From: Luscinia megarhynchos
Taxonomy: Eukaryota; Chordata; Aves; Passeriformes; Turdidae
Length of the DNA stretch: 64,000 nucleotides
Assembly: GCA_034336665.1 (NCBI GenBank)
Contig: CM067568.1
Location: forward strand, 11,508,483 to 11,572,482
Direction: 5' to 3'
Below the pieces are notes generated by a model. That model had not been told where the DNA came from. It saw only the letters and a list, made by a program, of their open reading frames with translations, and ran no database searches. Position numbers and translations under genes: made by a program. Below are positions 14,501-29,500 of this stretch, piece by piece (positions within the stretch are counted from its first letter, which is position 1; each line of letters opens with the position of its first letter).

Positions 14501-17500
14501 CATCACCAATTATCACACGCTGTGCTGGCAAATGCTACCCTTTTGCTAAACTCACAGTAACAAACTGAAATTACATAAACAGGGAATATGTGAGGAAAAT
14601 TATTAAAATTACCTCACCTCCTGCCCCACTCCCTGCTTCTCTTTTATTTCCCTCCTCCACTCTTTTGTGTGCAGAAATTTAAGACGACAAAGGGTATTAT
14701 TAGGGGAACATAAACTAAATTCTGATTTCATACCTCTTTAACAGCACTGACAGTCTTGGTTTACACAAGAACACAGATGTTGTTCACTGGCAGAGCCCTA
14801 TTGCCTCAACCAGGACACCAATGATTTTTACCAGCTCAGGACTTAGCCCAGTATTGCTGCACTCTCTGCCTTAACCCATCCAGTCAGCCTTACAATTAAC
14901 TGGGCTGCAAGAACACAGAGCCTCTCCCTGGGGCTGCCTTTGGAATCTTACACACTTTCAAATAATTATGTAAGCACGTTCCTTTAATGGAAAGAGTTGC
15001 CATGATAAAAGGTGAATATCCCAGCAGCTCCCAGGAGATTCACGATTTTATTAATCCCATTTTCTTGCAGCCACTTCCCTTCCATGCCTTGTCCTTAATA
15101 TTTTATGTAGAAACTATGATTTCAAGGAAGGCCCAAATCACAGAACCCACAGCACTGGGGAGCACAATGCAGGTGATTGAGGCCTGAGGAGGAACACAAA
15201 GTCTTGTTACTGCACTGGAACCTGAGCCACACCTCAGAGTATCAGCTGAGCTCACTGCCTGGAGCCTGACACAAACTGAACTGTGAGATGCTCTGGAATC
15301 CAGCACAGAAAATCCTGGTGCCAGTGGCACAGCTGCACCTCACTGCTCCTGGATAAATTCTGCCAACAATTCTGCAATCAGCCATTAGGTGCTGCTGCAG
15401 GTTTATTAATATGCTGAGCTGCCAACACAAGGCGAGTAAAAGTGGCCAACAGCACCGAGGAAACTCTGACCTTGCCCAGCTCTGTGCCTCTTGCTTGAAA
15501 CACATCTTAAGGTGAGCTCCACAGAGAGAGCCCTCACCACATTTACCCCACAGTCAGCCACAGATGCATCCCCAGTTTCTGCCTACATAAATTAGACCTG
15601 CTGAGATGATTAAGCAGGTCATGTTCACTAAGTTTGGTACAGCTTGATCTCCATATGGGTACTTGCTCAGATGAGCTGAGGGACAGCAAGAGGCAAGGTG
15701 GTGCTTTCAAAGTATTGCTTTTTGTAGCTTTTGCTGCAGGGGAAATCTCAGGGCAGGAATTAAAAGACTGCCTTAGGACAAGGGTGTTTGGCTCCACTCT
15801 TCCTGGCACTCCCTGCTCTGGTTCTGCTGCAGCCAGGAACAATAATCTCACTTCAGCAAAGCCTGGCTAGTTTGAAATGAAATACAATTCAGATTTCCTT
15901 TTGTCCTCTGGCCACAGCACACCTGCAAGCCTGCTGCCTTTCTCCATTCACCAAAATATCAATGGAACAAGTAATTTTCTTATACAAACATACCAGTTTC
16001 AAACTGCTGATTACAGACTTATAAAAGCAGCTTATATCAGCCCCATTCTCCAAACAGTGGCCATGGTCTGGTTCTTTCCAACACCCACGCTTCTAATTAC
16101 CTCTGCTGACCACAAGAGCTTTTCATTTGGTATTGTTCATCATTCAAGTATTTGTAGTTGACTTAAGCAATGGCTAAATTTCTCAATATATAACTTTTTT
16201 TTTAATTGGCTTTGGTTTTCTTTTTGCATTTGCAGTTTGCACCAGATGAGTTGCCTGGCTCCAGGGAATGCCATCCTATATAAACCAGTAAAAATACTTT
16301 TATTAAACACATATGTTCTTCTAGGCTTCTACTGAGACATCAGTCAAATCCTGGAGTCTCTTTTTAAATCCTGCAAGCTGAATTTTTGGAAATTCTCAGA
16401 ATTTCAAATCCAACAGGAAGGGAGGGATATGTATCTGCTCACCTGTATGTCTCCAATCATAAACCATGTGTCTGAGTAACAGCACGTGAACACACACACT
16501 TTATCCACATTAAAACTGCATCCTAAGCAGCAGGAAGAGGATGTCCTAATATTGCTTCCTCCTTCAGAACTCCCAGCACTTTGCATGGCAAGGATGGCTC
16601 TCAGTTTCCTTGCTCATGGAAATCCCCCAGATCCTTTGCTCACCACAGCCCAGAGCTGACCCTTCTGAGAATGCAGTCTGTGCATACACAGAGTATGTGG
16701 TGGACCTCAACCTGACAGATTTCCAGGCATCCTTGATTACAGCTGGGCAGGAACTCTCCATAAAAGTAATTCTTGGATATTTTTATCAGAAGTTGCTGAT
16801 TTGTGAAACCAGACAACTTTCTGTAGCATTGTACATACCAGTTTTCACTGGAAGGGTTTCTTGGGCCCAAATATTTCTGGGCAGAAAGAACACTCTCACC
16901 AAAAATGGTGAAACAACAGAAACTGTGTTTCAAGCCGTGATTGTCTGCATTCTGACAAATCCAACTTGCTCTCCTGTAAGAGCCCAGTTTCTCTCATTCA
17001 ATCCAATTTTGGATTTTACTTGGGGATTTTTCCTGATAAAAAGGAGTTTTAGAGTTTTTATCCCAATCTCAGCTGCTGCAGACCCAGCTGTCATCTACCA
17101 GTGGTTTGGATCAGAGGCCTCCTCCAAAATGCCATAACAAACAATCATGCTTTAAAGCAGTAATGCCATCTGCACAACTCTTCCCAGTGCAGGAGGCTCC
17201 TTCAGGTGGTGCCTGCAGGCTGTGATCCCACCCTTTCCAGAGGGTTATATAAGAGCTCCAAAATCATCTTCTCACCAAAGGTGAGAACTGGGCAGCCCTG
17301 CTCAGTGCGCGACGTTTTTCACCTCTGCTTTGCACTGAGCCTCCTGGCTTCCCTAGTGGAGATCAGCTGCCTGGTTCCATCCAAGTCTGAATGCTGATTT
17401 ACATAACCATAAGTGAGAAGGAAATCCAGTGTGCTGTTTCAGAAACTGAGCTGCCCTTCCTGCACGCTGAGCCTGTGAGCAGTACTTACGTAACAAATAG

Positions 17501-20500
17501 CAGCTAGCTCCTGACGCAGGGTACTCGCCTCCAGGCTGGATGTTGTTTTCATTGGATTCACTCCATTGTCATAAACTGTAAACTTAGTTCCCATAAGATT
17601 TGATCTACCAAAAAATGGAAAATCCAATCACCATTTGTCAGCAATGCTGCCTGAGACATCTATCCTTTATTGCACTGTGGCCCCAGAGGAAAAGCAAATA
17701 TCAAGTACAGAGAGTAGTTATTTCTAATCCCAGCTACATGGTAAATCCTGGAATTAAAGGCCAAAATGACAAAATTGTAAAGGTACAGTACAGAAGTGTA
17801 TACTAAAGGTCCCTTATCACCATGCTGGAGATTTCTGATAACATCTTGCAAACTAGGAAATTCAAGAAAGCTGTAAGGAAACACTCGGGTGGGGTTATTT
17901 TGTGTGTCTGCTTGGTTTTTAAAATACACTTACTCACTACAAAACCACCTGCTTTCTTACCTGACTACTAAACTCTGTTGGAATATAGGGAGTGACTTTA
18001 ATAAAGCTGTAAATGAGATCAGATCTTTCCTATTGCAATGGAAAGGGGTGCAAAATACAAGGCAGGCACAGATGATCTGAACATAGATCCAGGGGCTCCA
18101 CAACAGCAGACTGGCTGTAGGACGTGGGGACAGACACAAAAGGAACACTTAGTTCTGAAATAATTCCACTACCTGTAAAGAACTAATTTGGATCTTAAGG
18201 AACAGGCAAAACCAAAGGGATTTTCAGACTGTTTAACAGTGCATTCCAAAGTATTCCTATCAATAGAGTCTAGACACAATGTACTCATGCACTTCTGAAA
18301 ATCCCATTAAGATAAGTTGTGCTGGTACACTCTTGAGAATCTGGCCTTTGAGCACTTAAGAGCTTCAGTCCTGCTGACTTTTAATAAAATGTGATCCTGT
18401 AAGTACTTTGAGACATTTTTGAAAACATGCCTTGGATGCTGGGGATCTTTAAGACCACGATCACATGATGTAGTCAAGCCTCTAACTAAGAGGACATAGT
18501 GGATTACAGGCTTCTTAATATCAAATAAACTTTACATCATATACAGAAAAATCCTAGACTTATCTCTGTTTACCTCAGTTTTCCAATAAAACTCTCTCCA
18601 CCCCGAGACAGGTCAGTTGGGTCTATAGAGATGAGGTAATTAGAGGTTTTACTCTTCTTTCGTTTCCTTCCAGCCAACAGAAACACCTAAGCAATGCAAA
18701 AAAACCATATTCTAGAATGCTAAAGGGGTTAGCACACACCACTTCCTGCTTTGATAACCATAAGCAACTTTTCTGTCTTCAAGGATCACCAGAAAAGTAA
18801 CAGAAGATCTCCTGGGATTTAGCGAAACCAGGGGAAAAAAAATCTGGCAAGAGAAAATAATTTCTCAACCACTCACTCCATTATTCATGGTTTAAATAAT
18901 TAAACCTGGTCTATTTTGTTAAATGTTTCATTCTAACTTGCTCTAGCTCTTCCAGCTGAATTGAAAATAGATGCTTTTCAGGCCACCAACTGCTGACAAT
19001 CACATAAAGGTGCCATGCATGGATTATTTAAGCCAAAAATTAGACATATGAAGAAAGGGAGTGGAAGAAATCAATATTGTTGTTTGGTTTTGGGAAGACT
19101 GTAGGGTAGATCTAACAAAACAAAGATGTATTCAAAATACAAGATTACATTTTTTTTGTAAGACTCCTTCATATTTTTTCTTAAATTTTTTTTAATATTC
19201 AGATGCAATTGGTATGCCATTCAAGTTATGTTATGACCTTTTTACCATGCTCCCTTTCCAAGTGGAGGTAATAAGTAGGGTACATCCCTCGGTCCATTCC
19301 CTTCTTGTCTCTTGTGATCCTGCACTTGACAGTGACCCCCTGTGGGGCAGGTCTGACAGCAAACTCCTCCAGGTCATCCACATCTATGAGAGGCTCATTT
19401 GTGGAAGGACTGGGGGCTGAGGCCGCTTCCTAAAATAATAAACAAAATTCAGGGGTTTTTATCTTCCATTTACAACAAGGTTATAAGCACAAAGGAACGG
19501 CATTTGAGAGAAGCTGCACTTTAAAAAAGTCAAACCAAGGGCTGCATTCTCTTGCTGATGCTCTGTGCACAGACCTGGTGGAGCAGAACAGGGTGGCTGC
19601 ACAGACAGAATGCTGTACAGGGGATGCAGAGCAAACCCTGGCTCACACCTTCCCATCTCACCACACTCCTTCTGTCAGAAAGGCCATGCCCAAGGGCAGG
19701 GGGGGCCTTGATGAAAGGAAGAAGTGGGATAGGGAGCAAGAGTTTAAGCCCCAGAGAGATCTAACAAAGATGAGAAATCAGTGCAGTATATAGAAAGAGC
19801 AGGGAACCATCAACTGGTTTAGCTAGAGCTTGTGATTTAGAATGTTTGAACCAGCCAAAGTCTTATTTTGTGTTTGGATGGTAGCAGAGAGAACAGGGTT
19901 GGGAAAATGCCCAGAGAAAGTCAATGGAAACAAAAGATCCTTCTGAGCACCTGCAAGAGGTAGAAAGGCAAATATTTACTGTTTCCCTTTCTCTTCATTC
20001 AAGCTGAGACAATATTTGCCATTCTTTTCTCCAAGTCGTTATTTTCATTGCTTGCTCTTGCGAAGCCTGAGAGCTATGACAGTACATCACCTTGGAGATA
20101 CTCTAGTGCATATTAAAAACAGAACAAGAAAGCCAGGCCTGTCCTGAGTGCACCCTGAAATCCTGCAGTTCCCAGCAGCTTGCTCACCTACCCCTTCTTC
20201 AGCACTTTCCCCTTACCTTATTGGATTTCTTGCTCGTGGCAGAACCAGGCCGGGTGTTACTGTTTAACTGTGAAGAACTGGAGCTGTCTTCATCCTCCTC
20301 ATCTTCTTCCTCATCAAAAGTTCATGCTACTTGAAATGCCTGAGGAGAAAACAGCACACTTCCATGAAGCAGTGATAGATGAAAGCTGCCCATACTTGCT
20401 GTAAAACACCACCTATCAGACTGCTGCACCCTTAGGCTCACAGGGGAGTGAGGAGGTGTGTGAGTGGCTCATTGTGTGAGGCAGTGCATGAACACATGGG

Positions 20501-23500
20501 TCAGACAGCAGCTCTCCTGAACAGCCTAAACATTCAAGTAAAAGAGAAAGGAAACATCATGGCTTCCATTCCACAGAGAGGATCAAGTTACCCAGTGATA
20601 CAGGAGCAAATATCTGGTTAGGAACTAAATTCGGATCTTCATTCAATCAAGTACTTCAAACACAACACAAAATCATAAAGCTGAAATTGGAGCTGAGAGG
20701 ACATCCTAGCACAGCCACTTGGAAATCTTCACAATTAAGATACAAGTCCTTTCACAGCACACTTTGAGCTGTGTGATCTGCTGAAGAGCACATTTTAGAC
20801 TGAGAAAAAACATTCACATCAAGGAAATGTTCTCCTATATCTTTATTTCATGTAAAGAATAGTACCAGCCTAGGCCAATGGAGCTGCCTTACAGCACTTG
20901 AAAATTTGACTTTACAGGAATTCAAAACCTCAGACATTTCAAAGGGAAACATAACTTTGAACATCAAATAGGTCTTAGCAGCAAAAAGCATCAATGGTGG
21001 GACATTTGCCAGGCCTAGTTTTTCAAAGAGTATCATGCAGATGAAGCCACCCCATATCCAAGTTCAAGCTCTCTAAATTCCATATATTACAGGCTATTTT
21101 CTATCCTTTAAAAAAAAAAAAAAAAAAAACCAAATCAAAAAACATCACGTGGTCCAGAATTGCCATTATGGGTAAGTCCAATGTAGAAGGATAATGCAGA
21201 TTTCCAGAGCCAAGCAGCATGGGCATAATTAACTTTTTCCTTCTGTACTCACCAGGAGCATGATCCAGGGCGACAAGACTGGATTGGGAGGTGGAAGAGG
21301 ACCAGGATGTATTTGCATGGGGATCTGGGAAAGGAAAAAATTCAAGGGTTTGATTCTGCAAACCCTTAATTGAGCGAACAAGCATAACCTGGCAAGAGGA
21401 CTCCACACAGGGCTAAAGGCTTATGGGATGGGGCCACAATGCTGCTGCTTGAATTCACTATTTCTGCACTGCACAACCAAATTCACCTTTCTACCTACTT
21501 ATACCTGCTGTGATTTTCACTTTCAGTACCTTGAATAAAGTGAAAAAGCCCTGGATCAGAGCTGAAGCTTCAGCAAACATCACTCACACTGAGCAGTTGT
21601 GCCTCCAACGCTTCTGTGCTTGATGTGCACTGCATGGTGGGGTTTGGAGTTCAAATACTTGTGAATTCTAACAAAATAAAAACCCTCAAACCTGACTGGC
21701 ATAAGTTATACACACAGATTCTACACAATATTGAGTAACATTGAAAAAAGTATTCAGAGTCATATTCTAAATTCTACTTCAGTCCCTGTGCCTACTACAT
21801 CCTCATCATCAACAGATGAAATCAGTTTCTCTAAACTGTTTTTCTGGGAGCTCCAGGGATATGCATAAAGATTTTATTGTAGTTTAGTCTTCTGGAATAT
21901 GAACTTGGTGTGTAACAAGCAGAGACTAAACAAAATTGATGTACAGAATTATAAACAGCAGATATAGACCCAGTAATGGTTTTCTTCAGTTCAAATTTTG
22001 GAATAGATGAAGAAAAGACAGCAAAAAAAGGCATTAAAATACTTTTTGCTTTTTTTGCTGCTTCAAATAACTTCAGTGCATATCCCTTTAGAATATCCAG
22101 ATGCAGACTGGATAGTGAAACACCACCAGAGTAGTAAGAGTGAGGGTGTAAAAGTAAACCAGGAGCATAAGCAATGCTTGCATTGCAGTCAGTTGCCCCA
22201 TAAAAGCTCTAATTATCCTCTTCTTCAGCTCCCCCAGTGCTGACATACACCACAGAGCACTACAGCAAAACCTTTCAATAGGACCTGGTTATGCAAGGGA
22301 GGCCTGAGTTCACAGGTCAACAGATATTTTCAAAGCCTGCAGAATTCATTCATTATTAATCACACACTCATTAATCACAAGCATTATTTCTTAATAAGGA
22401 CAATCATGTTCCAGGCTCTATGCATGGGTAATACAGACAGTCCATCTCCTCAGCTGGCAGCTGCACAATAAAGCCATAATTCATATCCACAGTCAGAACT
22501 GGTTTATTTCCACACCTGTGCTCACCATTTCACCACCAATACTTCAGTGGTGAAAATTCTGTGCCAGCCTTAGAAAAGTCTGGTCTCATGACCTGTGGGG
22601 AGAAATGCTTCATGGAGCTCCCGTTCTGGAATCCAGAACTTAAACTGATCCCTTCTCTAAATCTCAAAACAACAGGTGGCAAAGAAGAAGTAAGACCCAA
22701 TTGCTCATTCCAGCCCCTGTACAGAGACATACTGGAAACTGGTAAGTGTGAGGACTGCATGTGAGTTATTCAGTGTTAAAACTTATGGAAGTCTGACTCT
22801 GCCCTAGTGACTCATTTGCCAGGGAGGAACTCTACAGATTAACACTTTGGAAATCAAAAGGATGAATATTTCCTATGGGAGGAAAATTATTCTAGGATGG
22901 CAATTTCCAACAGATGGAGAAATCAAATAAAGCATTTGGCATTTTCGTGCAAGTGGCACATTCTTTTCACACTTGGTAGCCTATAACCTCATGTCTTGTT
23001 ACAGAACTTGACTCAGTGGGGAAGCAGAGACACGTTTCTCTTCACCAGGTTAGTGCCAAAGAGCAGAACAGGCACAAACTAAGGCTATGCAAATCCAATG
23101 GGATTCAGCTTTTTCCACAAGACCAGTTAGCACTGCATAGAATCACAGAACAAGCTGAGTTGCAAGGGACCCTTCAGGATCATGGAGTCCAACTTCTGGC
23201 TCTGCACAGGACACCCCAGGAACCACACCATGTGTCCCAGAGAATTGCCCAAACGCTTTTTGAGCTCTGTCAGGCTGGTGCTGTGACCACTGCCCAGGGG
23301 AGCTGTTCCAGTGTCCAAACACCCTCTGGGCGAGCAACCTTTTTCTAACATCCAACCTAAACCTCTCCTGACACAATTTCAGGCCATTCCCTTGGGTCCT
23401 GCCACTGTGTGCCACAGAGAAGAGATAGGTACCTGCACCTCCTCTTCCCCTCATCAGGATGTTGAAGACCACAGTGAGGTCTCTCCTCAGTGTCCTCCTC

Positions 23501-26500
23501 CCATGCTGAACAGACCATGTGCCCACAGCCACTCCTTATACAGCTTCCCCTTCAGACCACCCTCATGGCCTCCTTTGGACACACACTGAGAGTTTAATGT
23601 CTTTTCTGTACTGTGGCACCCAAAACTGCCCCAAATATTCAAGGTGATGCAGAGTAGGAAATCCCTCCCTTGCCTGGCTGGTGATGCTGTCCCTGATGGT
23701 CCCAGGACAAGGATGTCCCTCCTGGCTGCCAGGGCACTGCTGGGTCCTGTTCCACTTGTCATGGACAAGGGCCCCCAGGTCCCTTTCTGCAGTGCCTTAT
23801 CTTTGAGTACCTCTCCTTCTGCTCCCATTCCATGCCAGAGAAGTCCTGATGGGAGACAGCAACTCTAAACACTTTCCAGGTGACGTGCCAGTAAGGATAT
23901 GCCACAGGCAGTGAGGTGGCAATAGGAATCCACATGAAGAGCTTTATCTCTGCATAAAGTATCACTTGATTGGTGGGATACTCAAAAGTTTCTCAAAACA
24001 AGCATCCTCTGCTGGTATCAAGCAGCAAATCATACATACATAGCAAAAATAATTTACAGAGATGATGCTGGCATTGTCTTAATACCTTTGTGTCTCACCC
24101 AGTGTAGCTCTGCTGCTAATAAAAATAAATAAATCTCAGTATTCCCACTTAAATAAAAGTGTCCCCCCACTTGCAACACACTAATGTGTTTCACTCAGCA
24201 GTGTCTGTTCTGAGCAGGAATATACTCAGACCTGGTAAAAAACATCATATCATATATTTGAGAATGCACAGCAGCAATGCAAGCCAAAAAATTTCCACTC
24301 TCTGCTTCTATTAAAAATAAACACAAATTTGGGGAGAATAAAAATATATGATAACCTGGCAAAAAAACCCCATCAAAACCAGAAATGTCCCCCAGAGTAA
24401 AAATCTGAGTGCTGTGACCTAATTTGCAAAGTCTGTGGGTACTTTTTAAGTCAATCAGCTTTAGTTTAGTAGTGTCCCTGACGATTAAATATTCTGAGCC
24501 ATGGTCTAAGGCAACACAATCGCCACACAGATCAGAACTTGTTAGTCATGCCCAACACCCCTGCAACTCCAATGCCCAGGAAATAGAGCACTTGGAGAAA
24601 ATCTTCCCATTTCAGTTGGAGCTGCTCACATCTGCAGGGTAATGTCCCAGAAAAAATGAAATTCTTAGTGAGAACTGCTCTGCAGACAAGAGGCAGCATT
24701 TAGGTTATGAATAGTCCATTCTACACGAGTCAAGTTTGCACTTACATTTTGCTCTTTATACACAAAGAGTTTATTCTTAAAGCATCAGAGCACTCTTGGC
24801 TTGAGCCATCTTTGCTTCAAAAGCTGTACACTGAAGAAGAACAACTCCAAAGCAAACGTCTTCAGAAAACGCTTTGTGAGGGTTTGGGGATATTTTTTTT
24901 CCTTCCTACGGTTAGTGTCTAAGGGGAGATAACAGTGCAGGAAGGAAGAGACAGATGCATGAATTTGTACATACACAATCTATCTCCCAAAGCATGCATG
25001 CCTCTGGACAAAGAAAAATAAATTCCAGAACGTTTGAGGACTCCGTGGGAAATGCTGCAGAATGTGGTGTACTTTTCACCTCCTGCAACCCTGAACAGGC
25101 ACTATGAGAACATGAACAATGTGTAACTGACTGCACCACTAAAATTAATATTCTAATTCGAATGTTGCTGTTTCATGCTGGTTTTTAACCATCAAGTAAG
25201 TGATTTCCAGAGTGGTACATTATAAAAATGTGAGCACTGGCATCTGTCTGGTACCTTAATAATGGCACTGCACTGCAGCTGGGGAAGTTGCATCCCTGAG
25301 AGCCTGCAGAGCTCTTGTTCTTGGGACAAGACAAAACTTCATTGTTCTATGGGTTTTTTAAGGTTTGGGGTTTTGGAATTTTTTTTAGGTAACAGAGTAG
25401 AGCCTAACAGGCTCTGAGGAGGAGACATACAGAACTAACAAACTGTGCTTAGGCTAAGGCTGAGTGAGAATAAAAAATTGAGTCAATGTCCATCAAACAA
25501 GCAGCGAGAACATGAAGGAAGCTTTAGCTACTTACCTTTTTTCTGCATTGCTGTTCTAAGATCTTGCTTGCTTTGCTGTTGTTGGCCAGTAGCCACTTTC
25601 TCACTATCATCTTCATCATGGCTAGACTGTCCAACAGTGAGAATCTGCACTTGACTTCCTATCTTCTGAACATCATCTTGAAAAGCAGCTGGGCCATCAA
25701 TCCCTGTCAGACAGCAGCAAAAGCCTTAGTTGTCTTTGTGTCAAGAAGTTACTGGAAAGATAATTGCTCACTCACAAAAACAGCAGCTTTTCTAGGACTC
25801 ACAGATTGGATGTTCACATTCAATAATATTTCTAGACTTAAATAAGACTAAGATAGCTTCCAAGGCAAACATTTTGCTTTCCACATACTATCCTAGATAA
25901 TCTCCAGGAGAGGATCAGGATTTCAGTGGTGCCCTCCTCACCCCAAAGCACACCTGCCCCGTGTATCAAAACACTGAAAACTAAACAGCAAAGAAACACA
26001 CTGGGGAGAACTGATCAAGAAAACACATAAAATATTCATAAGGGCACACAGGTGTTCCAGAAACAGATGAACCTGAGTCCCAGGTTATGCCATATCTCCA
26101 TATAAACACCACTGCTGACATGAAATACTTTAAAGCTTCAAAAACCTGGAAAATTCGCAAGTGGATCTGGCAGGGGCAGCATGTTAACAAGCCTAAATAT
26201 ACCTTTTGAGTTAGGAAAATCACCATACAGTTAATGCATCAGAGATATTATATATTCCCTGAAACCTCCATCCTCTTGAGATGCTTAAATCCCAACCAGG
26301 CACAGTCCTGAGCAACCTGCTGTGAGCAGAGATGAGCAGTGCCCAGAGGCACCTCCCAGCCTCAGCCATGCTGTGATCCTGTGGCTCCTGAAAGAAACTA
26401 TTTACTTCCTTATGGCTGTAAATCACCTCAGCAAAGAAAAAAAGAAAATAAGGGGTGGGGGGTGTTCTTACCACAAGCCAACTTCATTTTTGTTTCTTCA

Positions 26501-29500
26501 GGACAGCGAGGTAAAACATCAGATTGCAAATGTACTTCAGCTCTTAGTTAATGCACAGAGCTGGAATATGTTATTAAATCAGCTATATAAAAATGCACTT
26601 CTACATCTATAAAAATGGCAATATTTTCATGTATAGATACAATAAATAGCATGAGCTGTATACTGCTGCTGTTGTGAATTTTTTGTTAATAAGCAAGCAA
26701 CACTGTGGAGGGTTAGCAAGCACTACAAAGAGCCAATTCAGTAAAGGAATATGGTGCTTCTCACACCAAACAGAGCTGAATAAACCCTGTGAGAAGGAGC
26801 TGCAGGGATTGGGATTTGTTTTGGACTGTGATGTGTAGCAGAAGTCTCCAAGAAATACCATTTCATCCTGCTATGCCAGCAGCTGTCAACTTGCATTAAA
26901 AGACAGCTGGATTATACATTTAGCATGCTTAACTGTACTTTGCAATATCTGCTGTCACTGCCACTGCAATATGAAGCATAAGTGGAAAAAAGACTGCTTC
27001 CTATCCCCAGGAACAGCACTGGCTGTGCAACCACCCAACGAGATGCAGCCTGACACCACAGAGGTGTTAAACTCACAGGGTGCAAGACCAGAAGGAATTA
27101 TTGATTCATCTGCATTACACAGACCCTGGCAATTTCTGCACCAATCCTGCAAATTCTGATTTACTTGCAGCAAAGCTAACAACAACAATGGCAACTAACA
27201 GCAAATAAATAATCTCTCCATCCAACCTTGAAAGACTAGATAAACTCCATGGAAATGTCTCTGTGACCTTGCTGGGATGACAATTTCAAAAGCAGTTCTG
27301 CGAGATACAGAATGAACAGTATCATCTCCTATGCTGCAGGTACAATATGGTAGTGAACAGAGCTGCATTTTTCTTAAAATTTATCTATGAGAAGCAGCAC
27401 TGCAAAGGTCCTCTAGAACAGACAGGTAGCTGCTCAGATCCCCTGTGGTATTTTTAACAGCTTTACAATATTAACCATTATTATTAAAGTGGCTGCCTAA
27501 AGATAGGTTCTTACCTTAATACTCTGAATTTCAAAAGTGTTAAGCATCCATGAGTTTAACAAAATGCCTCATGCATATCATATCTAGCCCCTTATAAATC
27601 ACTGGATGATACAAACCTAATTTTGAGAAGGCTTTTGAGAAGGAACAAAACACCTTAATTATTCCTCTTCAAAGCAGACACTGATCTGCAGCAAATGAAA
27701 TGCCTTCGACAGCACTGGAGGTTACACTGAGGCTGCTTTTTTCAGATGCCTGCAGAACATCTGCACTCACATCCCATGCTGTCAGGAACATCGTGTATTA
27801 TTAGGAGTCAGGACAAAGGATACACTGGCAGGTCACAGTTTCAGAGAAGAAAAATCAATTTCAGTATTCTGAAGAGTGCATCACTGGTAGAGTGTGTTAT
27901 TAAGCTTTAGGAATGGTTCCACTGGTGAGCACATTTAAGGCAATGAAATATGGAGGAAGACAGAGAAGTTTTTTTAAAAAAAAAGAGAAAAAAAGGATCT
28001 CTGCTGCATTAGAACACTGTAGGTGGTTCATGGCAAATACAGCATTAACTACATTAACTATTTCATACTTGTGTGTCTGCATAATCTTTGTAGCTACACA
28101 TGCATGTGTAAAATGGGATTAAAAGCAGGCATACATACACATTTTTCTCTATCACGAGGTATAAATGCATTTTTGTAAACCATAGTTCAAAAGGCAGCTT
28201 TGCCACCACCTACCAAGTACCTGAACATATCTTCAAACACTCAAGCTTGTGCAACCATGATATTCAAGGTGGATCTCCCCCCTCTTTTTCATCCATTTCC
28301 CAGAAGACTGGTTATCCATGCAATAAACAAACCACTCATCTACAGTTTTTGTGCTTAAGGACATGGTCAAAAGAGTCAAAGAAGCTGACTGGGTTGTGCC
28401 AGAGAAGTTTTTATTGCTAGGCTCAGCATTTCTTAAAGTGCTTCCCAAAAATCAGGTAGGGAAAAAGTCTGACAGAGACAGCCTTGAATACCTGCTAAGA
28501 AGAAAGGGAAATTTTTGAGAGGGAAATGTGAAGGAGGGCAGAGAGGAAAGAAGACTGGAACAACCCTCAGAACAGCAGTCCCTACAGAAAAGGCCTTTTG
28601 GTACACTTTGACATGATGAAAATCAAAGGTACCAAAAATGAAAACAAAGCAATAATGGGGAAAAAAGAAAAGCATCAGTAAATGAGCACTGCTGGCATTT
28701 ATATCCTGCAAACTACTATTCATCAATGCCTGCATTCTCTTAGCACCTAAAATCTTCTAGACAATATTTATAAATAGGCAACACCAATCTGTTAAAAGCT
28801 GCTAATCTAAACTACTGAATGGCAAACAAGATTACGTATCAGGAAAGGCACACAGCACAGAAAACAAGTAATTCTGTCCCTGCTTTACAAATGAGGAGCT
28901 GCAGGACAGGGAAGTTCTTGTTCTCATTTTACAAGTTTGATGTATGAAGCTGGGCACACTGCTCACAGAGTAAGAATATGATTAAGCCCTTTGCAGACCA
29001 GACCTGGAGAGTTGACCAAGGTCAGGCAGGAGGCCTCTGGAAGAGAACACTGTAAAGAGAACACTGAGCATTTCCTGAGCTCAGTTACTGGTCTGACAAA
29101 GGAGTCACAGCCACGTGGATAACACCCAAGGCTGTGGGTGCAAATGCTATTCAGGACCTCTGCAGAGCAGCTTTCCCTCCAACTGAGGGACAGCAGCACA
29201 ACCCTTCAAAGGATGGCCTGCTCTGAGGTCAAGGACAGGGAATCCCAGGGAGATCTGACACCAGAACAAATTAGTTCCCATCCTCTAGAGAGCTTGGCTT
29301 AAAGAAAACCCTGCTGTCAACATTTTCTAAGCCATTTCCCATCATATTCCTGGTCTCATAGGGGCTGTGCATCCACTGATAGGGGTTCAAGCAAATGCAA
29401 AATCACAAAGGGAATTGTTTAGAGGAAAAGGGAGCAAATAGAAATTAGGTTTCTTTTTTTTTGAAAGGACATCTAGAGGTGATTTAGTCCAAAATTCCAC

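Larger units (their letters stand above)
20340..25535 (-). other. TUB: TUB intron between exons 5 and 6
   Basis: This 5.2-kb intron has donor GTAAGT and acceptor tttctcctcag. It contains a run of 20 A (21110-21129) and a CR1 copy (23135-23850). Elsewhere I see only AT-rich unique sequence. Confidence 0.92.

Noticed and set aside
16610..17137. Plus-strand open frame of 175 codons, the longest in the window
   Set aside because: It lies antisense in a TUB intron. The translation has no recognisable domain, signal or repeat, and an overlapping minus-strand frame is also open over part of it. I see no splice or promoter context. Chance is the best explanation.
20666..20720. Possible CR1 fragment (acaaaatcataaagctgaaa, then ggagctgagaggacatcc)
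   Set aside because: Only short scattered agreement with the inverted CR1 tail; too weak to annotate without an alignment.
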